Shown piece by piece: positions 20,003 through 30,102 of a stretch of DNA of 64,000 bases (the first letter of the stretch is position 1; each line of letters begins with the position of its first letter). Where the stretch lies: positions 124,001-188,000 of the forward strand of contig NZ_LR722656.1 in the NCBI RefSeq assembly GCF_902500225.1, read 5' to 3'. Under the pieces are notes generated by a model, which was not told the origin of the DNA, did not search any database, and was given only the letters and a program-made list of their open reading frames with translations. The translations under genes were made by a program, and so were the position numbers. This DNA is from Buttiauxella massiliensis (lineage in GTDB: Bacteria; Pseudomonadota; Gammaproteobacteria; Enterobacterales; Enterobacteriaceae).

Positions 20003-21424
20003 ATGAATCACTCCCACCCCTCTTTTGAAGCACAGCAGGTTGTGCGCTTACGCAGGGGCGACATGGTGCGTCGCCTAATTCGACAGGATAAAACTCCCGT
20101 CGCTATTCTTTTCATGGCCGCGATAGTAGGGACGTTAGCCGGTTTGGTGGGTGTCGCTTTTGAAAAAGCGGTCACCTGGGTTCAACAAAATCGCCTGGCA
20201 ATGCTGGCTCATGTAGCTGATTACAGCCTTATTGTCTGGCCGCTGGCATTCATCAGTTCAATGCTTCTGGCAATGATTGGCTACTATCTGGTGCGCCGTT
20301 ATGCGCCGGAAGCAGGGGGCTCTGGTATTCCCGAAATTGAAGGGGCACTGGAAGAGTTGCGTCCGGTGCGCTGGTGGCGTGTCATCCCGGTTAAATTTAT
20401 CGGTGGCATGGGAACACTTGGTGCTGGCATGGTGCTCGGACGCGAAGGGCCAACGGTGCAATTGGGTGGTAATATCGGCCGCATGGTGCTGGATATTTTC
20501 CGCCTGCGTGGTGCTGAAGCTCGCCATTCACTGTTAGCGACCGGTGCGGCTGCGGGTTTATCCGCTGCATTTAACGCCCCATTGGCGGGGATTCTGTTCA
20601 TCATTGAAGAGATGCGCCCGCAATTTCGCTACAACCTTATTTCGATAAAGGCCGTGTTTATCGGCGTGATTATGTCGAGCGTGGTGTTCCGTATTTTTAA
20701 CGGTGAAAATGCGGTTATCGAAGTCGGGAAACTGGCTAACGCGCCGGTTAACACGCTGTGGTTGTATCTGGTGTTGGGGATGGTATTTGGCATCGTCGGC
20801 GTGTTCTTTAACGCGATGGTGTTCCGCACTCAGGATATGTTCCAGCGCCTTCACGGTGGCAATCTGAAAAAATGGGTGATTATTGGTGGCTTGCTGGGCG
20901 GTATTTGCGGGATCCTTGGTCTTATTCAACCCGCAGCGGCTGGTGGCGGTTTTAATCTGATCCCCATTGCTGCCGCAGGAAATTACACCCTTGGCATGCT
21001 GCTGTTTATCTTTATTGCTCGAGTGATTACCACGTTGCTATGTTTTGCATCCGGTGCGCCTGGCGGGATTTTTGCGCCAATGCTCGCTCTGGGCACATTG
21101 CTTGGCACTGCATTTGGTATAGCGAGTGCGGCCTGGTTCCCGGCCTATCATCTTGAAGTTGGGACATTTGCCATCGCCGGAATGGGAGCGTTGTTTGCCG
21201 CATCGGTACGTGCGCCATTGACCGGGATTGTGTTGGTTCTGGAAATGACTGACAATTATCAGCTCATTCTGCCAATGATTATTACCTGCCTTGGCGCGAC
21301 ACTATTGGCACAATTTCTCGGCGGAAAGCCGCTATACTCCTCGATTCTTGAGCGCACGTTGGCAAAACAAGAAGCCGAACAGCGGGCGAAAGAGCAGCAA
21401 ACCCCTGCCGGGGAGAATACTTGA
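20003..21424 (+). CDS. clcA: H+/Cl- exchange transporter ClcA
   Basis: Inner-membrane antiporter moving two chloride per proton, used in extreme acid resistance. The selectivity motifs GSGIPE (Ser107), GREGPTV (Glu148 gate), GGIFAP and the central tyrosine in GKPLYS are all present, as is the inner proton-transfer Glu203 in IIEEMR. The ATG at 20003 is preferred over one at 19991 because it gives 473 residues and the same spacing from Met to RLRR as in E. coli. Confidence 0.96.
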   Translation: MNHSHPSFEAQQVVRLRRGDMVRRLIRQDKTPVAILFMAAIVGTLAGLVGVAFEKAVTWVQQNRLAMLAHVADYSLIVWPLAFISSMLLAMIGYYLVRRYAPEAGGSGIPEIEGALEELRPVRWWRVIPVKFIGGMGTLGAGMVLGREGPTVQLGGNIGRMVLDIFRLRGAEARHSLLATGAAAGLSAAFNAPLAGILFIIEEMRPQFRYNLISIKAVFIGVIMSSVVFRIFNGENAVIEVGKLANAPVNTLWLYLVLGMVFGIVGVFFNAMVFRTQDMFQRLHGGNLKKWVIIGGLLGGICGILGLIQPAAAGGGFNLIPIAAAGNYTLGMLLFIFIARVITTLLCFASGAPGGIFAPMLALGTLLGTAFGIASAAWFPAYHLEVGTFAIAGMGALFAASVRAPLTGIVLVLEMTDNYQLILPMIITCLGATLLAQFLGGKPLYSSILERTLAKQEAEQRAKEQQTPAGENT

Positions 21425-21506
21425 ACGATTTACTCGGGTATTAGATAATGACCCCCAAAGGCTGGGTTAAACTTTACCCGACTTCTTATTTCGTTGGGAG
21501 CAAATG

Positions 21507-21854
21507 ATGAGTGATGACGTAGCAGTTCTGCCGTTGCAGTTTACCGAAGCAGCAGCCAATAAAGTAAAAAACCTGATCGCGGATGAAGAGAACCCGAATT
21601 TGAAACTGCGCGTTTACATCACCGGTGGTGGTTGCAGTGGTTTCCAGTATGGTTTTACCTTTGACGATCAGATTAACGACGGCGATATGACTATCGAGAA
21701 GCAAGGCGTTGCGCTGGTAGTTGACCCAATGAGCCTGCAATATCTGGTAGGCGGTGCGGTGGATTACACTGAAGGTCTGGAAGGTTCACGCTTTGTGGTG
21801 ACCAACCCGAATGCGAAAAGCACCTGCGGGTGTGGTTCCTCCTTCAGCGTTTAA
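21507..21854 (+). CDS. erpA: Iron-sulfur cluster insertion protein ErpA
   Basis: A-type carrier that delivers Fe-S clusters, essential for IspG/IspH function in aerobic E. coli. The three cluster cysteines are Cys43 in GGGCSGF and Cys107/Cys109 in TCGCGSS. Two ATGs stand in tandem at 21504 and 21507; the second gives MSDDVA as in E. coli. Length 115 against 114 because of one inserted residue near position 7. The stop codon lies within the left end of an ERIC element. Confidence 0.97.
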   Translation: MSDDVAVLPLQFTEAAANKVKNLIADEENPNLKLRVYITGGGCSGFQYGFTFDDQINDGDMTIEKQGVALVVDPMSLQYLVGGAVDYTEGLEGSRFVVTNPNAKSTCGCGSSFSV

Positions 21855-21977
21855 ACCTTCATACTTCAAGCTGCAGATGCGTCGACTGCACCCGTTCGCC
21901 CCAGTCACATAGTTATCTATGTTCCTGGGGACTTACGACTTTGTCGACTTTCTGCAACTCGAATTATTCGGTTTAAA
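21850..21977. repeat. ERIC element, copy 1 (erpA-yadS gap), divergent type
   Basis: A palindromic repeat of about 128 bp. Its ends TTTAAACC and GGTTTAAA are perfectly complementary. The core keeps the ERIC features: ACTTCAAGCTGCAG on the left, CTGCAACTCGAATTATT on the right, and a central hairpin CCCCAGTCACATAG, TTAT, CTATGTTCCTGGGG. The ERIC family consensus is recognisable, but the end sequence and the apical stem differ from the other copies by paired changes. It overlaps the erpA stop codon. Confidence 0.85.
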
Positions 21978-21998
21978 TGGTTAGTTATAAAAATTCTT

Positions 21999-22031
21999 GT
22001 AGGCCGGATAAGCGAAAGCGTCATCCGGCTT
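21999..22031 (-). repeat. REP (PU) palindrome downstream of yadS
   Basis: Read on the minus strand, GCCGGATGACGC and the arm CTTATCCGGCCTAC match the REP consensus. A T-run on the plus side (TTTTTTA) means that in plus-strand reading the same hairpin can end transcription coming from erpA. It lies 10 bp before the yadS stop on the other strand. Confidence 0.8.
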
Positions 22032-22040
22032 TTTTATTCT

Positions 22041-22661
22041 CTATTGTCTATCATCGAGTGCAAACGTCGGCAATTTGAGATGCCAACGAATGGCCGCCAG
22101 ACGGATTGCGAGGGTGACGACCATGCCAATCATACTCGCCTGTTCCAGTGGAACGTGGAAGGTGTAATACGCAGTGGCATGCACAATCCCGCCTGCAATA
22201 CACGCCGTGGCGTAAATTTCGGTACGCAGGATCATCGGGATTTCACGCGCTAAAACATCACGAATAATCCCACCGCCAACACCGGTCAACACGCCCATGC
22301 AGATGGCAATCAGTGGGCTGGTGCCAGCCAGAAACGCTTTATTCACCCCAATACCCACAAACACCGCAAGCCCGACGGCATCAAGCACTGGCAAAATCCA
22401 TTTTGGTAGCCGACGCGGTTGTCGAATCAACACAATAGTTAGCATACAGGTGACCATTGCGACCACTAAGTCGGTTGGGTCTTTAACCCAAAATACCGGG
22501 CCATTATCCAGTGCCATATCGCGAATAGTTCCGCCGCCAACTGCGGTCACTACGCCAAGAACCAGAACACCAAACGGGTCCATACGTAGCTTACCTGCCA
22601 GCAGTACGCCGGATATTGCAAAGACGGCTGTGCCAATGATGTCCAGCCAATAGACGAGCAT
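22041..22661 (-). CDS. yadS: TRIC-type inner-membrane channel family protein YadS
   Basis: A 206-residue membrane protein with two repeated UPF0126/TRIC units of three helices each; the glycine-rich motifs VVTAVGGGTIRDMAL and VLTGVGGGIIRDVLA mark the two halves and are typical of bacterial TRIC cation channels. Physiological role in enterobacteria is not established. The ATG at 22661 follows GAGGAT and gives the E. coli N-terminus; a longer in-frame start is rejected. Last gene of an mtn-btuF-yadS operon. Confidence 0.92.
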   Translation of the reverse strand: MLVYWLDIIGTAVFAISGVLLAGKLRMDPFGVLVLGVVTAVGGGTIRDMALDNGPVFWVKDPTDLVVAMVTCMLTIVLIRQPRRLPKWILPVLDAVGLAVFVGIGVNKAFLAGTSPLIAICMGVLTGVGGGIIRDVLAREIPMILRTEIYATACIAGGIVHATAYYTFHVPLEQASMIGMVVTLAIRLAAIRWHLKLPTFALDDRQ

Positions 22662-22686
22662 GTGGGTGTTATCCTCATAAAAAAGG

Positions 22687-23487
22687 TTATTTTTCTGCCA
22701 GCTCCTCACAGAGCTGTTTTGCGGCGAGGATAATACGTGGGCCTGAGCGACTAAACCAGTCATCATTCACTGCAATAACCGGAATTTTTAGCTGGGTATT
22801 CCAGAATTGTTCAACCGGAGGGATTTGCGTTTCATCGCCGGTGATAATAATAGCCTGCGGGTGGCGGCTTAGCACCTGCTCACGGCTCACTTGCGGCCAG
22901 GGAACCCGGCTATCAGCGAAGATATTTTGCCCTGTGCATACTTCCAGAATTTCGTTCTGAATCGAACCACTTCCTGACGTAAATAGCGGCTGCTGGCCGA
23001 ACTGGAGAAACACTTTTTTCTTCGGGTGCTGAGAATAGTGCGCTTTCAAATCGGCAAACTCTTTTACCAGTTTATCTGCTGCGTTGTGGGCCGTTTGGGG
23101 TGTCGGGCTGTATTGGCTCAATTGACGCAATGCCGCAACCACACCTTCGACCGTTGCCGGATCAAGCCAGACAACTTTAATACCCAATGCTTTTAGTTGA
23201 TTGACCTGGCGCTCAGCATTTCCACCGCGCCAGGCAAGAACCACATCAGGTTTTAGCGCCACGATGCGCTCAAGGTTCATTCCCTGCCAGTTTGAGACTT
23301 GCTCAAGCTTTTTGGCGGCCTCCGGATAGTCTGACCAGGCGCTGACCGCTACTGGCGTGATACCAGCCGCAAATGCCAGTTCAGTATTGCTCGGCGATAA
23401 TGAGATAACCCGCGGCGCGGCATTAAGCCACGCCGGGAGACAACACAGAAGCGCGGTGATGCCGCGCCAAAAGTTCTTATTAACCAC
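22687..23487 (-). CDS. btuF: Periplasmic vitamin B12-binding protein
   Basis: Captures cobalamin in the periplasm for BtuCD. The product has a signal peptide ending near LNA before [19 protein letters not shown], then the class III binding-protein lobes with [15 protein letters not shown] and the B12-contacting Trp/Asp segment SDYPE. No ATG is available near the N-terminus; a GTG at 23487 inside the last codons of mtn gives a signal peptide of normal length, about 266 residues in all. No ribosome binding site is evident, so translation probably depends on coupling to mtn. Confidence 0.93.
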   Translation of the reverse strand: MVNKNFWRGITALLCCLPAWLNAAPRVISLSPSNTELAFAAGITPVAVSAWSDYPEAAKKLEQVSNWQGMNLERIVALKPDVVLAWRGGNAERQVNQLKALGIKVVWLDPATVEGVVAALRQLSQYSPTPQTAHNAADKLVKEFADLKAHYSQHPKKKVFLQFGQQPLFTSGSGSIQNEILEVCTGQNIFADSRVPWPQVSREQVLSRHPQAIIITGDETQIPPVEQFWNTQLKIPVIAVNDDWFSRSGPRIILAAKQLCEELAEK

Positions 23488-24178
23488 GAGCCAGTTTCTG
23501 CACCAGGTTTTCAACCATCAGCGTGGACTGCTTCGCCGCAACAGCTAAGAACTCTTCGAAGCTCAGATGGGATTGCTGATCGGCAACATCAGAGATCGCG
23601 CGCACCACGACAAACGGGGTACCGAAGTTATGGCAAACGTGCGCAACAGCGGTCGCTTCCATTTCCACAGCAACCGCCTGTGGGAAGTTATGGCGGATTT
23701 TTGCCAGTGCCACAGAACCGTTAATAAACGCATCACCACTAACAACCAAACCGCGCACGGCGTTCAGGTTCAGCTCGGCAATGCACTCTTCAGCCGCGGC
23801 AATCAGTTTCGCGTCAGCAGCAAAACCTGCTGGGCAACCTGGCAGTTGGCCATATTCATAGCCAAAAGCCGTTACGTCTGCGTCGTGGTAACGCACTTCA
23901 TCAGAAACCACGATATCGCCCACTTTCAGCGTCGATGCGAGACCACCCGCAGAACCAGTGTTGATCACTACATCTGGTTTGCAATGCTCAAGCAGGAGAG
24001 TTGCACCCATTGCAGCTGCGACTTTGCCAATACCTGATTTCAGCAAAGCTACTTCAACGCCATTCAGGGAGCCGGTGTAAATTTCACACCCTGCAAGCTT
24101 CAGAGTCTGACGGTTTTCAATTTTGTCACGCAGCAGCGTAACTTCTTCTTCCATTGCACCAATGATGCCTACTTTCAT
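23480..24178 (-). CDS. mtn: 5'-methylthioadenosine/S-adenosylhomocysteine nucleosidase
   Basis: Cleaves the glycosidic bond of MTA and SAH, recycling SAM by-products and feeding autoinducer-2 synthesis. The 232 residues match E. coli Mtn (Pfs). Catalytic Glu12 is in GAMEEEV, substrate-binding [10 protein letters not shown] and the catalytic Asp197 in AISDVAD are present. It overlaps the btuF start and is divergent from dgt. Confidence 0.97.
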   Translation of the reverse strand: MKVGIIGAMEEEVTLLRDKIENRQTLKLAGCEIYTGSLNGVEVALLKSGIGKVAAAMGATLLLEHCKPDVVINTGSAGGLASTLKVGDIVVSDEVRYHDADVTAFGYEYGQLPGCPAGFAADAKLIAAAEECIAELNLNAVRGLVVSGDAFINGSVALAKIRHNFPQAVAVEMEATAVAHVCHNFGTPFVVVRAISDVADQQSHLSFEEFLAVAAKQSTLMVENLVQKLARG

Positions 24179-24270
24179 AGTGATTCTCGCTAAAGTGTTA
24201 AATTACCTTCATAGTCTATCATGGCTGGCATCAAGGAATTAATCCGCTGTTAAAAGGCGCAGGAGAGGGC

Positions 24271-25785
24271 ATGAGTGAAATAGATTTCCGTAAGAAAATT
24301 AATTGGCACCGCCGTTTCCGCTCTCCTGAAGGGCAGAAGAATGAACACGAAATTCTGCGTATTTTTGAAAGCGATCGCGGGAGGATCGTCAACTCACCTG
24401 CCATTCGCCGTTTGCAGCAGAAAACTCAAGTTTTCCCTCTGGAGCGTAATGCCTCTGTTCGCACACGTTTGACTCACTCGATGGAAGTTCAGCAAGTCGG
24501 ACGTTACATCGCCAAAGAAGTGCTGAGCCGCCTGAAGGAGCAGCAGGATCTCGAGCGCTTTGGGCTGCATGAGCTGACCGGACCGTTTGAAAGCATCGTT
24601 GAAATGGCGTGCCTGATGCACGACATCGGCAACCCGCCGTTTGGTCATTTCGGTGAGTCGGCGATTAATGACTGGTTCCGCCAGCGTTTGTTCCCAACAG
24701 ATGCCGGAAGCCAGCCGCGCAGCGATGATCGTTGCCGGGTTGAAGCTTTACGCCTGCGTGAAGGTGAAGATCAACTGAATGGCTTGCGCCACAAGGTGCG
24801 CCAGGATCTTTGTCAGTTCGAAGGAAATGCGCAGGGCATTCGCCTGGTACACAGTCTATTGCGTATGAATCTGACCTGGGCGCAGGTTGGTTGCATTCTC
24901 AAATATACGCGCCCGGCCTGGTTTGTTGGCGAGCCGCCGAAAAGCCACGCTTATCTGATGAAAAAACCAGGCTTCTATCTTTCTGAGGAGTCGTACATTG
25001 CCCGTTTGCGTACAGAGCTTGAACTGGGAGAATACAGCCGTTTTCCGCTGACATGGATAATGGAAGCTGCGGACGATATTTCATACTGTGTGGCGGATCT
25101 GGAAGATGCGGTTGAGAAGCGGATTTTTAGCGTTGAACAACTTTATCAGCACTTATGTGATGCCTGGGGCGAGCATAGCAAAGGCGATCTTTTTGAGCGT
25201 GTAGTGGATGAGGCTTGGGAGAAATCCCGTTCAAATCAGATGCGCCGCAGTACCGAAGATCAGTTCTTTATGTATTTGCGCGTCAACACGCTAAACCAGT
25301 TGGTGCCTTATGCCGCGCAACGTTTTATCGATAATATCAGCGATATATTTAGTGGCGAGTTCAATCACGCACTACTAGAAGATGACAGCCCCTTTGCACG
25401 CCTGCTGGAGCTATATAAGCAGGTTGCATTTAAACATGTATTTAGTCACCCAGAAGTTGAGCAACTTGAGTTACAAGGTTATCGCGTTATCAGTGGCTTA
25501 CTTGAAATTTACAGTCCATTACTCAATATATCAGTTGAGGATTTTGCTGAACTGGTGGAGAAAGAAAGTTTACGTCGTCTGCCGATTGAAACTCGATTGT
25601 TCCACAAATTATCGACAAAACATAGGCTTGCGTATATTGAAGCAGTCAGTGATTTGACGCCGTCAGCCAGTGATTTCCCGGTATGGGAATATTATTACCG
25701 CTGCCGCCTAATTCAGGATTATATCAGCGGAATGACGGACTTATTCGCATGGGATGAGTATCGGCGCCTGATGGCGGTGGAATAA
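24271..25785 (+). CDS. dgt: Deoxyguanosinetriphosphate triphosphohydrolase
   Basis: Hydrolyses dGTP to deoxyguanosine and tripolyphosphate. The HD-domain metal site is seen in TRLTHSMEV and [14 protein letters not shown], and the second-sphere Asp in [16 protein letters not shown]. Length 504 residues against about 505 in E. coli. AGGAG stands upstream of the ATG. Located between mtn (divergent) and degP, as in E. coli. Confidence 0.95.
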   Translation: MSEIDFRKKINWHRRFRSPEGQKNEHEILRIFESDRGRIVNSPAIRRLQQKTQVFPLERNASVRTRLTHSMEVQQVGRYIAKEVLSRLKEQQDLERFGLHELTGPFESIVEMACLMHDIGNPPFGHFGESAINDWFRQRLFPTDAGSQPRSDDRCRVEALRLREGEDQLNGLRHKVRQDLCQFEGNAQGIRLVHSLLRMNLTWAQVGCILKYTRPAWFVGEPPKSHAYLMKKPGFYLSEESYIARLRTELELGEYSRFPLTWIMEAADDISYCVADLEDAVEKRIFSVEQLYQHLCDAWGEHSKGDLFERVVDEAWEKSRSNQMRRSTEDQFFMYLRVNTLNQLVPYAAQRFIDNISDIFSGEFNHALLEDDSPFARLLELYKQVAFKHVFSHPEVEQLELQGYRVISGLLEIYSPLLNISVEDFAELVEKESLRRLPIETRLFHKLSTKHRLAYIEAVSDLTPSASDFPVWEYYYRCRLIQDYISGMTDLFAWDEYRRLMAVE

Positions 25786-25848
25786 GTTGCTCATTGAGTT
25801 TTGTAAAGACGGACAATAAATTTTTACTTTTTCCAGTGACTTATCGGC

Positions 25849-25877
25849 GGAACTTAGCGCCTCAATTGTCACTCTAT
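25849..25877 (+). promoter_or_regulatory. Sigma-E type promoter of degP
   Basis: GGAACTT at 25849-25855 matches the sigma-E -35 element, and TCTAT at 25873-25877 fits the -10 (consensus close to TCTAA/TCTGA) at a 17-nt spacing. E. coli degP is a classic sigma-E gene. I saw no clear tandem CpxR box. Confidence 0.7.
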
Positions 25878-25928
25878 ATTGGCCTACACAGCAATTTTGC
25901 GTGACTTATTAACTTGAGACTGAAATCG

Positions 25929-27377
25929 ATGAAAAAAACAACTTTAGCAATGAGCGCGCTGGCTCTTAGCCTGGGTTTGGCGCTGAGTCCTGTATCTGCA
26001 ATTGCGGCAGAGACCGCTTCTTCTGTACCTGCAACCGCTGGGCAACCTATGCCAAGCCTTGCGCCGATGCTGGAAAAAGTGATGCCTTCCGTAGTGAGTA
26101 TTAACGTTGAGGGAAGCACCACTGTTAATACGCCGCGTATGGGGCGTAACTTCCAGCAGTTCTTTGGTGATAATTCACCATTCTGTCAGGAAGGCTCTCC
26201 ATTCCAGAGCTCTCCATTCTGCCAGGGTGGACCAGCTGACCAAGGCCCTCAGGGCGGCGGTCAGCAGCAGAAATTTGCAGCACTGGGTTCTGGTGTAATT
26301 ATTGACGCCGCTAAAGGCTACGTGGTGACAAACAACCACGTTGTTGATAATGCAACAAAAATTCAGGTTTCCCTGAGTGATGGACGTAAGTTCGAAGCAA
26401 AAGTGGTCGGTAAAGATCCACGTTCTGATATCGCACTGTTGCAACTTCAGGATCCGAAAAACCTGACCGCGATAAAAATGGCTGACTCCGACGCACTGCG
26501 CGTTGGCGATTACACCGTGGCTATCGGTAACCCATATGGTCTGGGCGAAACTGTGACCTCCGGTATTGTTTCAGCCTTGGGTCGTAGTGGCCTGAACATT
26601 GAAAACTATGAGAACTTTATCCAGACCGATGCGGCAATCAACCGTGGTAACTCCGGTGGTGCACTGGTTAACCTGAATGGTGAGCTGATCGGGATTAATA
26701 CTGCGATTCTGGCACCAGACGGTGGCAACATCGGTATCGGTTTTGCTATCCCAAGCAACATGGTGAAAAACCTGACCGCGCAGATGGTGCAATACGGCCA
26801 AGTTAAGCGTGGCGAACTGGGTATCCTTGGGACTGAGCTGAACTCCGAGTTAGCGAAAGCGATGAAAGTTGACGCGCAACGTGGTGCATTCGTCAGCCAG
26901 GTTATGCCGAACTCTTCTGCTGCGAAAGCGGGCGTGAAAGCCGGTGATGTTGTGGTTTCCATGAACGGTAAAGCAATTAGCAGCTTCGCTGCCTTGCGCG
27001 CTGAAGTGGGTTCTATGCCAGTCGGCAGCAAACTGACTCTTGGCCTGTTGCGTGATGGCAAACCAGTTTCAGTAAACCTGGAACTGCAACAAAGCAGCCA
27101 GACTCAGGTTGATTCAGCCACCATCTTTACTGGTATCGAAGGTGCTGAAATGAGTAACCGCAGCGGTAAAGATGAGAAGGGTGTTATCGTCAATAACGTA
27201 AAAGGCAATAGCCCTGCGGCACGTATTGGCCTGAAAAAAGGCGACATTATCATTGGTGTTAACCAGCAGGTTGTAAATAACATCGCTGAACTGCGCAAAA
27301 TTCTGGACACCAAACCGTCTGTAATGGCGCTTAATATTCAGCGTGGCGACAGTACCATCTATCTGTTGATGCAGTAA
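25929..27377 (+). CDS. degP: Periplasmic serine endoprotease/chaperone DegP
   Basis: Degrades or shelters misfolded envelope proteins. Signal peptide of about 26 residues (cut near AIA/AET), then the LA loop with SPFCQEG and SPFCQGG cysteines, the trypsin-like domain with His137 (TNNHVV), Asp167 (RSDIALL) and Ser242 (GNSGGA), and two PDZ domains. The ATG at 25929 gives MKKTTLAMSALALSLG; an ATG 15 nt upstream is less likely. Length 482 against 474 in E. coli, the extra residues being after the signal peptide and in the LA loop. Confidence 0.97.
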   Translation: MKKTTLAMSALALSLGLALSPVSAIAAETASSVPATAGQPMPSLAPMLEKVMPSVVSINVEGSTTVNTPRMGRNFQQFFGDNSPFCQEGSPFQSSPFCQGGPADQGPQGGGQQQKFAALGSGVIIDAAKGYVVTNNHVVDNATKIQVSLSDGRKFEAKVVGKDPRSDIALLQLQDPKNLTAIKMADSDALRVGDYTVAIGNPYGLGETVTSGIVSALGRSGLNIENYENFIQTDAAINRGNSGGALVNLNGELIGINTAILAPDGGNIGIGFAIPSNMVKNLTAQMVQYGQVKRGELGILGTELNSELAKAMKVDAQRGAFVSQVMPNSSAAKAGVKAGDVVVSMNGKAISSFAALRAEVGSMPVGSKLTLGLLRDGKPVSVNLELQQSSQTQVDSATIFTGIEGAEMSNRSGKDEKGVIVNNVKGNSPAARIGLKKGDIIIGVNQQVVNNIAELRKILDTKPSVMALNIQRGDSTIYLLMQ

Positions 27378-27409
27378 TTAATTGGCACTAAGTTCTCCTT
27401 AAACCATCA

Positions 27410-27434
27410 GGGCCGCAAATTGCGGCCCTTTTTT
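27410..27434 (+). terminator. Rho-independent terminator after degP
   Basis: GGGCCGCA and TGCGGCCC around an AAT loop followed by TTTTTT. Confidence 0.92.
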
Positions 27435-27544
27435 GTGAGCCTTACCACAACTCCATACTCTTCATCGGTGCTTTGTGCATTCGCACAATGCTGAGGCGAT
27501 CCATCTCGCCTATGCTAGGCCATTAGCACGACTCAGGAGGACAC

Positions 27545-28702
27545 ATGGCTGGCTGGCACCTTGATACCAAAATGGCGCAGGACATTGTGGCGCGCACCAT
27601 GACCATTATTGATACCAACATAAACGTGATGGATGCGCGTGGGCGAATCATTGGTAGCGGTGATAAAGAACGTATTGGTGAATTGCACGAAGGTGCATTG
27701 CTGGTGCTCTCTCAGGGGCGTGTGGTTGATATTGATGATGCCGTGGCCCGGCATCTGCACGGCGTGCGTCAGGGGATTAACCTGCCACTGCGCATCGAAG
27801 GTGAAATTGTCGGTGTTATCGGTCTGACAGGGGAGCCGGGCTCGCTGCGTAAGTACGGTGAGCTAGTGTGTATGACGGCGGAGATGATGCTTGAACAATC
27901 TCGTCTGATGCACTTGCTGGCACAAGACACTCGTCTGCGTGAAGAGTTAGTGATGAATTTGATTCAGGCCGAAGAACAGACGCCAGCGTTGAGCGAATGG
28001 GCACAACGCTTGGGTATCGATCTGAATCAACCTCGTGTGGTCGCCGTTGTGGAAGTAGATAGTGGGCAGCTTGGCGTGGAAAGCGCTATGGAAGAGTTAC
28101 AGCAGCTGCAAACTGCACTCACGACACCTGAGCGGAATAATTTGATAGCCATTGTGTCGTTAACGGAAATGGTGGTGCTGAAACCTGCGCTAAATCCCTT
28201 TGGCCGTTGGGATGCAGAAGATCACCGCAAGCGAGTAGAGCAGCTAATCAACCGTATGAAAGAAAATGGTCAGCTACGCTTTCGCGTCGCGCTGGGCAAC
28301 TATTTTACCGGGCCTGGCAGTATTGCGCGCTCGTATCGAACCGCTCGCACTACCATGATGGTCGGCAAACAGCGTATGCCGGAAAGCAGGGGTTATTTTT
28401 ATCAGGATTTGATGTTGCCAGTGCTGCTGGATAGTTTGCGGGGCGGCTGGCAGGCGAATGAACTGGCGCGGCCTTTAGCTCGCCTGAAATCAATGGATAA
28501 CAACGGGCTACTGCGCCGAACGTTAAGCGCGTGGTTCCGCCATAACGTACAGCCGCTGGCAACGTCTAAGGCATTGTTTATTCATCGTAATACGCTCGAG
28601 TACCGACTTAACCGTATTTCGGAATTAACAGGTTTAGATTTAGGGAATTTTGACGATAGATTGCTGCTGTATGTGGCGTTGCAACTGGATGAGCAAAGAT
28701 AA
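27545..28702 (+). CDS. cdaR: Carbohydrate diacid transcriptional regulator CdaR
   Basis: Activates genes for D-glucarate, D-galactarate and D-glycerate use in E. coli. The 385-residue protein has the N-terminal diacid-recognition domain (IGSGDKERIGELHEGA), a middle GGDEF-like region, and a C-terminal PucR-type helix-turn-helix (LFIHRNTLEYRLNRISELTG). AGGAGGACAC precedes the ATG. None of its known target operons is in the window. Confidence 0.94.
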   Translation: MAGWHLDTKMAQDIVARTMTIIDTNINVMDARGRIIGSGDKERIGELHEGALLVLSQGRVVDIDDAVARHLHGVRQGINLPLRIEGEIVGVIGLTGEPGSLRKYGELVCMTAEMMLEQSRLMHLLAQDTRLREELVMNLIQAEEQTPALSEWAQRLGIDLNQPRVVAVVEVDSGQLGVESAMEELQQLQTALTTPERNNLIAIVSLTEMVVLKPALNPFGRWDAEDHRKRVEQLINRMKENGQLRFRVALGNYFTGPGSIARSYRTARTTMMVGKQRMPESRGYFYQDLMLPVLLDSLRGGWQANELARPLARLKSMDNNGLLRRTLSAWFRHNVQPLATSKALFIHRNTLEYRLNRISELTGLDLGNFDDRLLLYVALQLDEQR

Positions 28703-28703
28703 T

Positions 28704-28730
28704 AAAAGGGCCGGAGATTCCGGCCCTTTT
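28704..28730. terminator. Bidirectional terminator between cdaR and yaeH
   Basis: AAAAGGGCCGGA, loop GAT, TCCGGCCCTTTT: symmetrical A and T tracts allow termination of both convergent genes. Confidence 0.9.
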
Positions 28731-28733
28731 GCA

Positions 28734-29123
28734 TTATTTACCGCGGGTTAACTTTTCAAGATCGGATTCAATTTCACTGATCTTGTGAGCAACTACGGAT
28801 TCCAGATGGCGAAGATCGTCGAGAATTTTGCGTTTCAGATCCACTTCAGTGCGATCTCGCTGGCAAAGTTGATCTAATTCATCAATTACATAGCGCAGAT
28901 TCGGGCTGATTTCCTGCACTTCTTTGTAACCCTGGCCGACGCCATCGGCAACGACAGTTTTGCGCTGGCGTGGGTATTTAAACTTCACGCTTTTAGCGAA
29001 AAACTCGCCTTTATCCTTCTGGAAATAGATTTTCAGGATATCGTTGTTGGCTTCCTGCCGGAGGCTATAACGATCGATCTCATCAGGATTGGTAATACCC
29101 AGACTTTTCAAGTTATCGTACAT
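28734..29123 (-). CDS. yaeH: UPF0325 family protein YaeH
   Basis: A 129-residue soluble protein of the UPF0325 family, unknown function, conserved in enterobacteria. It starts [20 protein letters not shown] and is rich in charged residues with a predicted helical C-terminal half. AAGG lies 7 nt before the ATG. In E. coli yaeI lies between this gene and dapD; here only 109 bp separate them. Confidence 0.9.
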   Translation of the reverse strand: MYDNLKSLGITNPDEIDRYSLRQEANNDILKIYFQKDKGEFFAKSVKFKYPRQRKTVVADGVGQGYKEVQEISPNLRYVIDELDQLCQRDRTEVDLKRKILDDLRHLESVVAHKISEIESDLEKLTRGK

Positions 29124-29198
29124 AGTGTTACCTTTTTCGATATCAGCAATATCAAGATAATTAACGGAAAAATCCTTTTCCGCTAGCCCTAAATGCTA

Positions 29199-29222
29199 AA
29201 AAGGCGGGGAAGCCCGCCTTTT
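29199..29222. terminator. Terminator downstream of dapD
   Basis: AAAAGGCGGG and CCCGCCTTTT with a 4-base loop. It serves dapD on the minus strand and is symmetrical, but no plus-strand gene ends here. Confidence 0.9.
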
Positions 29223-29232
29223 GCACATTTTA

Positions 29233-30057
29233 TTAGTCGATAGTGCGAAGCAGCTCGTTGATTCCAACTTTGCCGCGGGTTTTCGCGTCGACTTTTTTCA
29301 CGATAACTGCACAGTACAGGCTGTATTTACCATCTTTTGATGGCAAGTTGCCGGAAACAACCACGGAACCTGCTGGTACGCGGCCGTAATGCACTTCGCC
29401 GGTTTCACGGTCATAAATACGCGTGCTTTGACCAATGTAAACGCCCATGGAAATCACAGAACCTTCTTCAACGATAACGCCTTCCACAACTTCTGAACGC
29501 GCGCCAATGAAGCAGTTATCTTCAATGATAGTTGGGTTAGCCTGTAATGGCTCCAGAACGCCACCGATGCCTACGCCACCAGACAGGTGAACGTTTTTAC
29601 CTATCTGCGCACAAGAACCGACTGTTGCCCAGGTATCAACCATTGAGCCTTCATCAACGTATGCGCCGATGTTGACGTAAGAAGGCATCAGAACGGTATT
29701 ACGCGCGATGTATGCGCCCTGGCGAACTGCCGCTGGTGGTACAACGCGGAAACCTTCTTTCTGGAAGCGTGCTTCGTCATAGTTGGCGAATTTCATCGGC
29801 ACTTTATCGAAGTAGCGGCTTTCGGCACCATCAATAACCTGGTTGTCATTGATACGGAAAGAAAGCAAAACGGCTTTCTTCAGCCATTGGTGGGTAACCC
29901 ACTGGCCATCAATTTTTTCGGCAACGCGCAGCGCACCGCTGTCGAGCAGGGAGATGACCTGGTTTACCGCTTCACGAGTGACGGTATCAGCATTTGCCGG
30001 AGTGATTTTGGCACGGCGCTCGAAAGCGGTTTCAATTACGTTTTGTAGCTGCTGCAT
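29233..30057 (-). CDS. dapD: Tetrahydrodipicolinate N-succinyltransferase
   Basis: Succinylates tetrahydrodipicolinate in the diaminopimelate/lysine pathway. Left-handed beta-helix enzyme of 274 residues with hexapeptide repeats between about 105 and 230 and the motif [10 protein letters not shown]. The ATG at 30057 gives [13 protein letters not shown] as in E. coli; an in-frame ATG at 30072, which has AGGA close by, would add five residues and remains possible. Lies 45 bp after glnD with no terminator between them. Confidence 0.96.
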   Translation of the reverse strand: MQQLQNVIETAFERRAKITPANADTVTREAVNQVISLLDSGALRVAEKIDGQWVTHQWLKKAVLLSFRINDNQVIDGAESRYFDKVPMKFANYDEARFQKEGFRVVPPAAVRQGAYIARNTVLMPSYVNIGAYVDEGSMVDTWATVGSCAQIGKNVHLSGGVGIGGVLEPLQANPTIIEDNCFIGARSEVVEGVIVEEGSVISMGVYIGQSTRIYDRETGEVHYGRVPAGSVVVSGNLPSKDGKYSLYCAVIVKKVDAKTRGKVGINELLRTID

Positions 30058-30102
30058 TGGCATTGTGAACATTTTCCTGATTGTGACGAAATTAACAGAC
30101 TG

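Noticed and set aside
25800-25830. Possible CpxR box upstream of degP
   Set aside because: Only one GTAAA is present; the second half-site is at the wrong spacing.
26160-26240. Repeated SPFCQ/SPFQ-coding units in degP as a tandem repeat
   Set aside because: The same repeated segment is part of the known LA loop of enterobacterial DegP, so it is not an unusual repeat.
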